Source: CAVYPR01 sp052145775
Lineage (GTDB): Bacteria; Actinomycetota; Acidimicrobiia; Acidimicrobiales; RAAP-2
Assembly: GCA_052145775.1 (NCBI GenBank)
Contig: JBKQNY010000075.1
Coordinates: 1 to 21,422, forward strand
Direction: 5' to 3'
Length of the DNA: 21,422 nucleotides
Shown here: positions 6,566 through 14,116 of the stretch, one piece after another
Position numbering within the stretch: the stretch's first letter is position 1
How the letters are laid out: the number at the start of each line of letters is the position of its first letter
Translations under genes and position numbers: made by a program
The notes under the pieces: generated by a model
Seen by the model: only the letters and a program-made list of their open reading frames with translations
The model's database searches: none
Told to the model about the DNA's origin: nothing

Positions 6566-7330
6566 TCAGCGACCCGCTTCCACCGCCGTCTTCTTGGCCG
6601 GGGAGACCAGGTCACGCAGCGCACGCCACCCCCGCCCCAGCCCCCACCAGGTCACCAGGCCCAAGGCCTCGATCACGATGGCCGAGGACATCTTCGACTC
6701 CCCGGCCACCCGGTCGACGAAGCGGATGGGCACCTCGGTGATGGCCGCCCCGGCCTGCTTGGCGCGGTAGGTCATCTCGATCTGGAACCCGTACCCCTCG
6801 GCCCGGATCCGGTCGAGGTCGAGCCGGCGCAGCACCGTGGCGGCGTAGGCCCGGAAGCCGGCGGTCGAGTCGGTGACGCCCAAGCCGAGCACGACCGAGG
6901 CGTAGCGGTTGCCGCCCCACGACAGCAGGTGGCGGCTCCAGGACCAGTTGGGGATGGACCCGCCGGGCATGTAGCGCGAGCCGATCGACACCTCGTAGCC
7001 CTCGCTGAGCGGGGCCACCAGGTCCTTCAGGGCGGCTGGGTCGTGGGAGAAGTCGGCGTCCATCTCCACGCACGCCTCGTAGCCCTCGGCCAGCGCCCAG
7101 GTGAACCCGGCCCGGTAGGCGCTGCCCAACCCCGACTTGGCGCTCCGGCGCATGACGTGGACCTCGCCCAGCTCGACGGCCACCTGCTCGGCCAGGTCGG
7201 CCGTCCCGTCGGGGCTCCCGTCGTCGACCACCAGGATCCCGGCCTGGGGTAGCGACTCGCGGATGCGCCCGAGAACGAGCTGGACGTTCTCTGCCTCGTT
7301 GTAGGTGGGGACGATGACCAGCACGCGCAC
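6566..7330 (-). CDS. Polyprenol-phosphate mannosyltransferase (DPM1/Ppm1 type, GT2)
   Basis: A 254-residue family 2 glycosyltransferase that moves mannose from GDP-mannose to polyprenyl phosphate at the inner face of the membrane. The product is the lipid-linked donor for lipoglycan mannosylation and protein O-mannosylation. It shows VIVPTYNEAEN (6-16), VVDDGSPDGT (34-43), the metal-binding DADFSHDP (91-98), GSRYMPGG, and the DPM1-group signatures STAGFRAY, GYGFQIEMTYRAKQAG and ESKMSSAIVIEAL. It has no C-terminal membrane domain and no fused apolipoprotein acyltransferase, so it corresponds to the stand-alone catalytic domain. Start GTG 7330 lies 10 nt after the stop of the AI-2E-family gene, so the two are probably cotranscribed. 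Glucosyl rather than mannosyl transfer is possible, but the DPM1-like motifs argue against it. Confidence 0.87.
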   Translation of the reverse strand: MRVLVIVPTYNEAENVQLVLGRIRESLPQAGILVVDDGSPDGTADLAEQVAVELGEVHVMRRSAKSGLGSAYRAGFTWALAEGYEACVEMDADFSHDPAALKDLVAPLSEGYEVSIGSRYMPGGSIPNWSWSRHLLSWGGNRYASVVLGLGVTDSTAGFRAYAATVLRRLDLDRIRAEGYGFQIEMTYRAKQAGAAITEVPIRFVDRVAGESKMSSAIVIEALGLVTWWGLGRGWRALRDLVSPAKKTAVEAGR

Positions 7331-7340
7331 GGGCGGCAGC

Positions 7341-8585
7341 TTAGGGGACCCCGCTCGCCCCCTCCGGTCGGGAGACCAGGGCCGGCCCCTCGTCGGGATC
7401 GGGGCCCCGGCGGATCTCCCGGGCCACGACCTGGATGGCCCCGCCCACCGGGATCCCGATCAGGGCGCCGATGAAGGTCCCCAGGCCGCTCCCCACCTTG
7501 GCGCCGATGGCCGCCCCGCACAGCACGGCCAACAGCACCCAGAGGGGGTTGAGGCGCACCGTCTTGCTCATGACCACCGGGTTCAAGAGGTGGTTCTCGA
7601 TCTGCTGGTAGACGATGAAGACGACGGCGGTCACGATGAAGGCCGGCAGGGAGTGGAAGGCGGCGATGATGACCACCGGCACCCCGGCCAGCAGGCCCCC
7701 GATGAGCGGCAGGAGGTCCACCAGGGCCACCCACAGCCCGAGCAGGAACGGGTAGGGAACCCCCATGACGAGCAGGGTCACCAGGACCACCACCCCGGCG
7801 ATGAGCGAGGTGCAGCCGTTCCCGAGCATGTAGCCGGTCACCGACTGCGACGCCTCGCGGTAGACCCGGGCGATCCGGTCGGCGCGGGCCGGGCTGAACT
7901 GCGAGAGGACGGCCCGCCGGAGCATCGGGGCCTCGAGCAGGATGAACAGGGCGAGCACGGCGATCTCGCTCATCGACACCACCGTGGAGAAGGCCGCGGC
8001 GCCCACCGAGAGGGCCTGGGCGGGCTTCAGGCTCTTGGTCACGTCGTGGGCGAGCTTGGGGGCGTTGGTGTTGACCCACTGCTGGAGGTGGAGCCGCTTG
8101 AGCAGCCGGCCGAGCGGGCCGGTGCCGTGCTCGGCCTGACGCACGAGGGTGGGCAGCTGCTTGGCGAAGTGCTCCACGGCGGAAACCAGCGGGGCGGTGA
8201 AGAGCACCACGATCCCGATGAAGGCGACCAGGGCCCCCACGAAGACAAAGGCCACCGCCACCCCCCGGGGCAGGCCGGTGCGCTCGACCAGCCGGACCAG
8301 CGGCGAGAGCAGGAGAGCCACGAACGTGCCCACCACGGTGTAGAGGATGATCGAGCGCAGGATCCACAGGAGCAGGATCATCAGGGCGTTCACGTCCAGC
8401 AGGACGAACCCCACCAGGAGGGTGGTGAGGATGGTGGCCAGCGGCACCCCCCGGTCCCGGGCCGCCGCCGACACCCGGCCCCGGTAGGTGGGGGCCATGC
8501 CGACCGGGGACTCCTGGTCCGGCGGTTCGATGTCGCCGTCCGCGGTGCGGACACGGCCCTCGCCGTCGTCGGTCCCCGCGGACAT
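7341..8585 (-). CDS. AI-2E/PerM-family multi-pass membrane protein
   Basis: A 414-residue protein of the AI-2E transporter/PerM (UPF0118) family. After a polar N-terminus of about 45 residues come hydrophobic helices in the family arrangement: two or three at the start (TILTTLLVGFVLLDV, IILYTVVGTFVALLLSPLV), then GVAVAFVFVGALVAFIGIVVLF. A long soluble-looking segment follows, with ASQSVTGYMLGNGCTSLIAG and the signatures GLWVALVDLLPLIGGLLAGVP and QQIENHLLNPVVMSKTVRLNP near the C-terminus. Members include a Na+/H+ antiporter and a proposed autoinducer exporter, so no substrate is assigned. Start ATG 8585 gives the expected length; Met30 (8498) is an alternative. The frame stays open to 9029 but without homology. 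It leads a minus-strand unit with the mannosyltransferase 10 nt downstream and is divergent from the flippase-like gene, 40 bp away. Confidence 0.87.
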   Translation of the reverse strand: MSAGTDDGEGRVRTADGDIEPPDQESPVGMAPTYRGRVSAAARDRGVPLATILTTLLVGFVLLDVNALMILLLWILRSIILYTVVGTFVALLLSPLVRLVERTGLPRGVAVAFVFVGALVAFIGIVVLFTAPLVSAVEHFAKQLPTLVRQAEHGTGPLGRLLKRLHLQQWVNTNAPKLAHDVTKSLKPAQALSVGAAAFSTVVSMSEIAVLALFILLEAPMLRRAVLSQFSPARADRIARVYREASQSVTGYMLGNGCTSLIAGVVVLVTLLVMGVPYPFLLGLWVALVDLLPLIGGLLAGVPVVIIAAFHSLPAFIVTAVVFIVYQQIENHLLNPVVMSKTVRLNPLWVLLAVLCGAAIGAKVGSGLGTFIGALIGIPVGGAIQVVAREIRRGPDPDEGPALVSRPEGASGVP

Positions 8586-8625
8586 GAGGCCAGCATTGCA
8601 GGTTCGGCGGGCCGCGCATGACACC

Positions 8626-9966
8626 ATGAGGGGGATGGAGGAGGAGGCGGGGGCCAAGATCTCCGCACCCGAGCACGGGACGACCGACGCGCCACCCACC
8701 GGCGACGGCCGGCCGACGGCCGTCCCCGCAGCCCCGGCGACCGCCGACGGCGACGGCCACACCGGCGACACCGACGGGGCCGGCGCGGCCACGACCGCGG
8801 CCGATCCCGGCGCGACCCCCGGGGCGGGAGACGTGGGCACAGGGCCGCCGGCCGCTCCCGAGGCCGCCGCCGCGGACAGCCAAGGACCGGCGAGGCGGAA
8901 GCCCTGGATCCCCAAGCAGATCAAGTGGACGATCACCCTCGTCGTCTCGATCTTCGTGGTCGAGTACGTGCTGCTGCCCGAGATCATCAGCGCCAGCAAG
9001 TCCATCGACCTGCTGGGGCAGGTCAACATCGTCTGGCTGGTGCTCGGGGTGCTGTTCGAGGCGGCGTCGCTCGCCGCCTACGCCCAACTGACCCACACCG
9101 TGCTCTCCCCCGGCGCGCCGCGACGCTTCACCCTGTTCCGGATCAACATGTCGAGCCTGTCGGTGAGCCACGTCCTGCCGGGGGGGACGGCGCCGGGCAC
9201 CGCCGTCGCCTACCGCTTTCTGATCGACAACGACGTCTCGGGCAGCACCGCCGCCTTCGGCCTGGCCACCCAGGGCGTGGGATCGGCGGTCGTCTTGAAC
9301 TGCCTCTTCTGGTTCGCCCTGCTCATCTCGATCCCCCTCACCGGCTACAACCCCCTCTACGGGTTCGCCGCCATCGCCGGGGTGATCCTCCTCGGCCTCT
9401 TCGCCGCCGCCGTGCTCCTCCTCACCCGGGGCCAGCGCCAGGCGGCCGAGCGGCTCGAGCGGATCGCCTGCCACCTGCCCTTCGTCAGGGCCGACGCCGT
9501 CGCCTCGCTCGTCCAGAAGGTGGCCGGCCGCCTCGAGGTCCTCCTGCGCGACCGCCAGCTGCTGATCCGGGCCCTGGCCTGGGCGGCCGCCAACTGGATC
9601 CTCGACGCCGCCTCGCTGTGGGTGTTCATCCTCGCCTTCGGCCACGTCGTCTCGCCGGTCGACCTCCTCGTCGCCTACGGCCTGGCCAACGTCCTGGCCG
9701 TGATCCCCATCACCCCCGGGGGGCTGGGCGTGGTGGAGGGCATCCTCATCCCCACCCTGGTCGGGTTCCACGTCCCGCGCGACGTGGCCGTGCTCGGCGT
9801 CCTCTCCTACCGCCTCATCAACTTCTGGCTGCCCATCCCCGTCGGCGGGGTGGCCTACCTGTCGCTGCGGTTCGGCCGGACGGCCCGGGAGCGCCGGCGA
9901 CGGCTCGCCGGGCGGCCCGAGAAACCGTCCCCGCCGGCCGCGCCCCTCCCGCCGGCCACCGCCTGA
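8626..9966 (+). CDS. Flippase-like membrane protein (UPF0104/MprF N-domain family)
   Basis: A 446-residue protein. The first 85 residues are low-complexity Pro/Ala/Gly/Asp/Thr sequence, likely disordered. The basic patch ARRKPWIPKQIKW precedes about eight hydrophobic segments. Family hallmarks are VLPGGTAPGTAVAYRF (about 184-198), VVLNCLFWFALLISIPL, and ITPGGLGVVEGILIPTLVG beginning at 362, as in the lysylphosphatidylglycerol synthase transmembrane/flippase-like family (TIGR00374). There is no C-terminal aminoacyl-transferase domain, so it is not an MprF that makes lysyl-PG. The start is ATG 8626, with ATG 8635 as an alternative; neither has a well-spaced Shine-Dalgarno sequence. It is divergent from the AI-2E-family gene and close to the polyprenol-phosphate mannosyltransferase, so a role in moving lipid carriers is possible but unproven. 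Confidence 0.85.
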   Translation: MRGMEEEAGAKISAPEHGTTDAPPTGDGRPTAVPAAPATADGDGHTGDTDGAGAATTAADPGATPGAGDVGTGPPAAPEAAAADSQGPARRKPWIPKQIKWTITLVVSIFVVEYVLLPEIISASKSIDLLGQVNIVWLVLGVLFEAASLAAYAQLTHTVLSPGAPRRFTLFRINMSSLSVSHVLPGGTAPGTAVAYRFLIDNDVSGSTAAFGLATQGVGSAVVLNCLFWFALLISIPLTGYNPLYGFAAIAGVILLGLFAAAVLLLTRGQRQAAERLERIACHLPFVRADAVASLVQKVAGRLEVLLRDRQLLIRALAWAAANWILDAASLWVFILAFGHVVSPVDLLVAYGLANVLAVIPITPGGLGVVEGILIPTLVGFHVPRDVAVLGVLSYRLINFWLPIPVGGVAYLSLRFGRTARERRRRLAGRPEKPSPPAAPLPPATA

Positions 9967-9975
9967 GGCGGCCGG

Positions 9976-12201
9976 TCAGGCGCCGTCGAGGCGGGCGTCG
10001 ACCTCTCGCCGGCGGCGGGCCCGGTCGAGGGCCAGCAGGCGCAGTCGACGCTGGGAGTTGACCCCCCGGCGCGACGGCACCCTCCGCCAGCGCTTGTCGG
10101 ACCCGAGCACCCAGGCGTTGGTGTCGTCGGCGAAGACCAGCTCGAGGATCTCGAGGAGGCGGGCCTGCAGCTCCGCGTCGCGCACGGGGACCAGCACCTC
10201 GATCCGCCGATCGAGGTTGCGCTCCATGAGGTCGGCCGAGCCGATGAGGAGGGTCAGCGGCGATGCCCCGGGCGCCGCATCGGCGTCGCGGTGCGGCACG
10301 TCGTCGGTCGACCCCCCGAAGCGGTAGATGCGCGAGTGCTCGAGGAATTGGCCCACGATCGAGCGCACCATGATCGTCTCGGACAGCCCGGGGATCCCCG
10401 GCCGCAGGCAGCACAGCCCGCGCACGGCCAGGTCGATCGTCACCCCGGCGCACGAGGCCCGGTAGAGGGCGTCGATCAACTCGGGGTCGGTGAGGCCGTT
10501 CATCTTCATGACGATGCGGCCCTCGGGCCCGGCCGCGGCCTGCTCGTCGATCAGCTCGAGCACTCGGTGGCGCAGGGTCACCGGGGAGACCAGGAGCTGG
10601 CGGTAACCGGTGTGGCGGCTGAACCCGGTGAGGTAGTTGAACAGGTCGCCCACGTCGGCCCCGACGTCGGGGGCGGCCGTGAGCAGGCCCAGGTCCTCGT
10701 AGATCCGCGCCGTCTTGGAGTTGTAGTTGCCCGTGCCCACGTGGCAGTAGCGACGGATGCCCTCCTCCTCGCGCCGCAGCACCAGCACGGTCTTGGAGTG
10801 CGTCTTCAGCCCCACCAGGCCGTAGACGACGTGGACCCCGGCCTCCTCCAGGGCCCGGGCCCAGCCGATGTTGGCCTGCTCGTCGAAGCGGGCCTTCAGC
10901 TCCACGATGGCCGCCACCTGCTTGCCCGCCTCGGCCGCCCTGATGAGCGAGGCCACGATGGGGCTGTCGCCCGAGGTGCGGTAGAGGGTCTGCTTGATGC
11001 CGAGCACGTCGGGGTCCTCGGCCGCCTGGGCCACGAAGGCCTCCACCGAGGTGGCGAAGGAGTCGTAGGGGTGGTGGACGAGCACGTCGCGCTCGCGCAG
11101 CACGGCGAACAGGTCGGCCGGCTCGTCGCCGGCGGTGGCCAGGTGGGGCGGCGTCATGGGCGTCCACGTCTCTTCGTGGAGATCCGGACGGTCGAGGGCG
11201 TAGACGGCCCACAGCCCCGAGAGGTCGATCGGGGCGTCGACCGCGTAGACGCCGTCGGGCCCGACGTCGAGCTCGCCGGCCAGCCGGTCGCGCAGCCCCG
11301 CGCTGGCCTGGGCGGCGATCTCGAGCCGCACGGCGCTGCCGAACCGACGCCGGCGCAGCTCCATCTCGACGGCGACGAGCAGGTCGTCGGCCTCGTCCTC
11401 TTCGAGGGCGAGGTCGGAGTTTCGGGTCACCCGGAAGGCGTCGTGCTCACCGATGGTCATCCCGGGGAAGAGCACGTCGAGGTGGGCGGCGATCACCTGC
11501 TCGAGGGGGACGAACCGCTCGCCGTCGGGCATGACCACGAAGCGGGGCAGGACCTGGGGGACCTTGACCCGGGCGATCCGCTGCTCGCCGGTCCCGGGGT
11601 CGGCCACCTCCACCAGCAGGTTGAGGGAGAGGTTGGAGATGTAGGGGAAGGGGTGGCCGGGGTCGACGGCGAGGGGGGTGAGCACCGGGAAGATCTGCCG
11701 GTGGAAGACGTCCACCAGGTAGCTGCGGTCGTCGTCGTCGAGCGACGTCCAGTCCGAGAGCCGCACCCCGGCCTCGGCCAGGGCCGGGACGAGGCGGTCG
11801 AGGAAGATCCGGTCCTGGCGGGCCACCAGCTCCTCCACCCGGCCCCGGATGACCGCCAGCTGCTCGCCGGGGCGCAGGCCGTCGATCGAGCGGGTGCGCA
11901 CCCCCGCCGCCACCTGGTCATCGAGACCGGCCACCCTCACCTGGAAGAGCTCGTCGAGAAGGTCGGAGAAGATGGCCATGAACTTGACCCGCTCGAGGAG
12001 GGGTACCTCGGGGTCGTCGGAGAGGTCGAGCAGGCGGGCCCCGAAGTCCAGCCGCGACAGCTCCCGGTTGGCGAACCGCTGGTAGCCGAAGGCGGCGATG
12101 TCCGCCTCCGACGTCGGCCGTGCCGCGCTCGCCACCGCGGCCCCCCCGGTCGGACCGGTGGCGGGCGCGGTGCCGGTCGTGGAAGTCTGCTCGAGGGTCA
12201 A
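9976..12201 (-). CDS. ppk1: Polyphosphate kinase 1
   Basis: A 741-residue PPK1, which reversibly transfers the ATP gamma-phosphate to polyphosphate. The catalytic C-terminal half is intact: YRTSGDSPIV (Arg408) and ARFDEQANI (Arg438), which bind Mg-phosphate in the family; phospho-His468 in KTHSKTVLVLRRE; CHVGTGNYNSKTARIYEDLGLLT (Tyr501); RGLCCLRPGIPG (Arg594); and His622 in FLEHSRIYRF. The N-terminal domain is recognisable but unusual: NRELSRLDFGARLL replaces NRELSWLxFNxRVL, and SDLLDELFQVRV replaces SNNLDEFYxVR, losing the adenine-contacting Asn. The start is TTG 12201, preceded by GGAG at 4 nt; GTG at about 12264 is in frame but would overlap the divergent gene. Length matches actinobacterial PPK1. 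The gene is convergent with the flippase-like gene, with a 9-nt gap. Confidence 0.95.
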   Translation of the reverse strand: MTLEQTSTTGTAPATGPTGGAAVASAARPTSEADIAAFGYQRFANRELSRLDFGARLLDLSDDPEVPLLERVKFMAIFSDLLDELFQVRVAGLDDQVAAGVRTRSIDGLRPGEQLAVIRGRVEELVARQDRIFLDRLVPALAEAGVRLSDWTSLDDDDRSYLVDVFHRQIFPVLTPLAVDPGHPFPYISNLSLNLLVEVADPGTGEQRIARVKVPQVLPRFVVMPDGERFVPLEQVIAAHLDVLFPGMTIGEHDAFRVTRNSDLALEEDEADDLLVAVEMELRRRRFGSAVRLEIAAQASAGLRDRLAGELDVGPDGVYAVDAPIDLSGLWAVYALDRPDLHEETWTPMTPPHLATAGDEPADLFAVLRERDVLVHHPYDSFATSVEAFVAQAAEDPDVLGIKQTLYRTSGDSPIVASLIRAAEAGKQVAAIVELKARFDEQANIGWARALEEAGVHVVYGLVGLKTHSKTVLVLRREEEGIRRYCHVGTGNYNSKTARIYEDLGLLTAAPDVGADVGDLFNYLTGFSRHTGYRQLLVSPVTLRHRVLELIDEQAAAGPEGRIVMKMNGLTDPELIDALYRASCAGVTIDLAVRGLCCLRPGIPGLSETIMVRSIVGQFLEHSRIYRFGGSTDDVPHRDADAAPGASPLTLLIGSADLMERNLDRRIEVLVPVRDAELQARLLEILELVFADDTNAWVLGSDKRWRRVPSRRGVNSQRRLRLLALDRARRRREVDARLDGA

Positions 12202-12235
12202 GGGTCTCCGTCCACCGTGCGGCGGGTCTCCCCCG

Positions 12236-12241
12236 AGCGTA
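12236..12241 (-). promoter_or_regulatory. Predicted ppk1 -10 box TACGCT
   Basis: TACGCT on the minus strand would start transcription near 12229, giving a leader of roughly 28 nt that contains the GGAG before TTG 12201. It is half of an inverted pair with the plus-strand TACGCT at 12253-12258, so both promoters share about 23 bp. No -35 hexamer is recognisable. Confidence 0.5.
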
Positions 12242-12252
12242 CTACCCCCCGC

Positions 12253-12258
12253 TACGCT
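12253..12258 (+). promoter_or_regulatory. Predicted -10 box TACGCT for the SEDS gene at 12265
   Basis: TACGCT ends 6 nt before the GTG at 12265, the usual distance from -10 to the transcription start, so the mRNA should begin on the start codon. There is no Shine-Dalgarno sequence. This is the same hexamer and nearly the same spacing as at the VIT-family gene. Confidence 0.55.
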
Positions 12259-12264
12259 CACGGC

Positions 12265-13656
12265 GTGGCCCAAACCGCCGTGCGGCGGCCCCCCGCGACG
12301 TGGGCGCGCACCCACCGCCTGCCCCCGTGGCCACGGGGGACCAAGCCGCGTCGGCGCACCGAGCTGGGCCTCTTGTTCTTCGCCGCCGTGATCACGGTGG
12401 CCTTCTACGTCATCGCCGAGCTGGGGGCCAAGAACAAGATCCCGCCCCACCTGGGGCCGATCCTCGCCGTCATCCTGGGGATCTCCCTCGTGGGCCACCT
12501 GGCCAACCGCTGGCTGGCACCGAACGCCAACGCCGTGGTCCTCCCGCTCGCCGCGCTCTTGAACGGCATCGGGTACGTGATCATCGTCCGCTGGACACCC
12601 CCGACGGCCAAGGCCCAGGCCACGTGGGCGGTGCTCGGGATCGGGCTCTACGTCCTCACCCTGCTCGTCATCCAGCACTCGCGCGACCTCGACCGCTACC
12701 GCTACCTCCTCCTGCTCGGCGCCGGCGTGCTGCTGGTGGCGCCGCTCATCCCGCACGTCGGGGCGACAATCCTGGGGGCACGGCTCTTCGTCCACGTCGG
12801 GGCGATCCAGTTCCAGCCGATCGAGGTGGCCAAGATCCTGCTCTGCATCTTCTTCGCCTCTTACTTCGCCGAGAAGAAGGAGCTCCTGTCGATCCCCACG
12901 GCGCGGGTGGGCGACCGGCTGGTCCTCGACCCCCGGCCGCTCTTGCCGATCCTGGTGGCCTGGGGCGCCGCCATCGCGATCATCGGGGTGGAGGACGACA
13001 TCGGCTTCGCCATGCTGATCTTCACCCTGTTCATCGCCATGCTGTGGGTGACCACCGGGCGGTCCGCCTACCTCTTGTTCGGGGTGGTGCTCTTCGCCGT
13101 GGGGGCGGTCGCCGTCTCCCACATCGTCCCCCACGTCGACACCCGCATCACCACATGGCTGCACCCCAAGCCCACATCCCAGCTGGTCCAGGGCGAGTAC
13201 GCCCTGGCCCACGGGGGCATCGGGGGGTCGGGGCTCGGGTTGGACCACGCCGCCGGCAACATCTTCGACATCAGCAGCGACATGATCTTCGCCGCCATCG
13301 CCGACGAGATGGGCTTCATCGGGGCCGCCGCCGTCGTGCTGGCCTTCCTGCTCTTGGTCGGGGCGGGCCTGCGCATCGCGCAGACGGCGCGCTCGGACTT
13401 CTCCAAGCTGGTGGCCACCGGCCTCACCATGATCGTCGGCTTCCAGGCCTTCTTCATCATGGCCGGGGTGCTGCGGCTGCTGCCCCTCACCGGCATCACC
13501 CTCCCCTTCGTCGCCTCGGGGGGTTCGTCGCTGGTGGCCAACTACGTCCTGATCGCCCTGTTGATGCGGATCTCCGAGGAGGGCACCTCGACCACCGCCG
13601 AGCTGGCCATGGGGGTGAGCCTGCCCGGGGAGTCGACCTTCATCGTGGCCAGTTGA
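12265..13656 (+). CDS. FtsW/RodA/SpoVE-family (SEDS) peptidoglycan polymerase
   Basis: A 463-residue SEDS protein; family members polymerise lipid II into glycan strands outside the membrane, together with a class B PBP. A basic N-terminus (RPPATWARTHRLPPWPRGTKPRRRTE) precedes about 10-12 helices. Visible motifs are FQPIEVAKILL (QPxE), VEDDIGFAMLIFTLFIAMLWVTTGR, GEYALAHGGIGGSGLGLDHAAG, DISSDMIFAAIADEMGF, which contains the Asp equivalent to the catalytic residue of HTDFIF, and LPLTGITLPFVASGGSSLVANYVLIALLMRI near the C-terminus. It resembles the actinobacterial RodA/FtsW next to pbpA, but no PBP gene follows; the next gene is convergent. Start GTG 12265 fits a leaderless -10. The frame is open far upstream only as a shadow of ppk1. 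Whether it serves elongation or division cannot be decided here. Confidence 0.9.
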   Translation: MAQTAVRRPPATWARTHRLPPWPRGTKPRRRTELGLLFFAAVITVAFYVIAELGAKNKIPPHLGPILAVILGISLVGHLANRWLAPNANAVVLPLAALLNGIGYVIIVRWTPPTAKAQATWAVLGIGLYVLTLLVIQHSRDLDRYRYLLLLGAGVLLVAPLIPHVGATILGARLFVHVGAIQFQPIEVAKILLCIFFASYFAEKKELLSIPTARVGDRLVLDPRPLLPILVAWGAAIAIIGVEDDIGFAMLIFTLFIAMLWVTTGRSAYLLFGVVLFAVGAVAVSHIVPHVDTRITTWLHPKPTSQLVQGEYALAHGGIGGSGLGLDHAAGNIFDISSDMIFAAIADEMGFIGAAAVVLAFLLLVGAGLRIAQTARSDFSKLVATGLTMIVGFQAFFIMAGVLRLLPLTGITLPFVASGGSSLVANYVLIALLMRISEEGTSTTAELAMGVSLPGESTFIVAS

Positions 13657-13660
13657 TCCC

Positions 13661-13692
13661 CTGCCCGATCCTCCCTACCCCGGGCCGGGCAG
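13661..13692. terminator. Possible bidirectional terminator hairpin
   Basis: CTGCCCG (13661-13667) and CGGGCAG (13686-13692) form a 7-bp stem around an 18-nt loop between the convergent SEDS and DUF151 genes. The right arm lies in the last codons of the DUF151 gene. The loop is long and there is no T-tract, so this is tentative. Confidence 0.3.
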
Positions 13693-14115
13693 GACGTCGC
13701 CGTCGCCCTCGAGCAGCCGCTCGTCGGCCAGCACCGGGGCGGGCACCGGCTGGCGCACGGCGATGGTGAGGCCGTCGCTCGGCCGGCACGACATGACCTC
13801 GCGCCCCCGGGCCGACATGAGGTCGAGCTCGGCCAGGTAGACGGTGCCCTGGCGGCCGGTCAGGCGCACCGCCACCACGTCGGCCCCGAGCCGGCCCAGC
13901 ACGGTGGTGAGCAGCTCGTGGGTGAGCGGGCGGGGGGACTTGAGCCTGCGCAGGGCCTGGGAGAGGGCCACGCCCTCGGCCATGCCCACCCGGAAGGTGA
14001 GCTCGCGCAGGGGGGACTCGGACTCTTGGAGGGTGACCACCGGGTACTGATCGGGCAGCTCCACGGTCACCCCCACCACCTCCATCACCCGGAAGCTGGG
14101 CTGGCCGCCGCCCAC
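13675..14115 (-). CDS. DUF151 (bifunctional nuclease) family protein
   Basis: A 146-residue member of the DUF151/BFN family, some members of which have reported nuclease activity; the cellular role in Actinobacteria is unclear. The family core reads MEVVGVTVELPDQYPVVTLQE, LTFRVGMAEGVALSQALRRL, RPLTHELLTTVLGRLGADVVAVRLTG, GTVYLAELDL and SCRPSDGLTIAVRQPVPAPVLADERLL, the last matching the usual SRPSDAIALAVR-like segment. GTG 14115 lies 1 nt after the stop of rodA and suggests translational coupling; ATG 14085 (Met11) is the homology-based alternative. The C-terminal tail is short and Gly/Asp-rich. Adjacency to rodA does not by itself indicate an envelope function. Confidence 0.85.
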   Translation of the reverse strand: MGGGQPSFRVMEVVGVTVELPDQYPVVTLQESESPLRELTFRVGMAEGVALSQALRRLKSPRPLTHELLTTVLGRLGADVVAVRLTGRQGTVYLAELDLMSARGREVMSCRPSDGLTIAVRQPVPAPVLADERLLEGDGDVLPGPG

Positions 14116-14116
14116 C

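Noticed and set aside
7341..8585. Quorum-sensing export of autoinducer-2
   Set aside because: The family name AI-2E does not establish the substrate; members include ion antiporters, and no luxS or lsr gene is nearby.
7027..9771. Reverse-strand open frame of 914 codons
   Set aside because: It runs through the mannosyltransferase, AI-2E-family and flippase-like genes in a wrong frame and shows only low-complexity sequence.
8626..9966. MprF lysylphosphatidylglycerol synthase
   Set aside because: Only the flippase-like membrane domain is present; the C-terminal aminoacyl-transferase domain is missing.
10291..12264. Plus-strand extension of the SEDS gene through ppk1
   Set aside because: This stretch is antisense to intact PPK1 and has no SEDS homology; the protein begins at GTG 12265.
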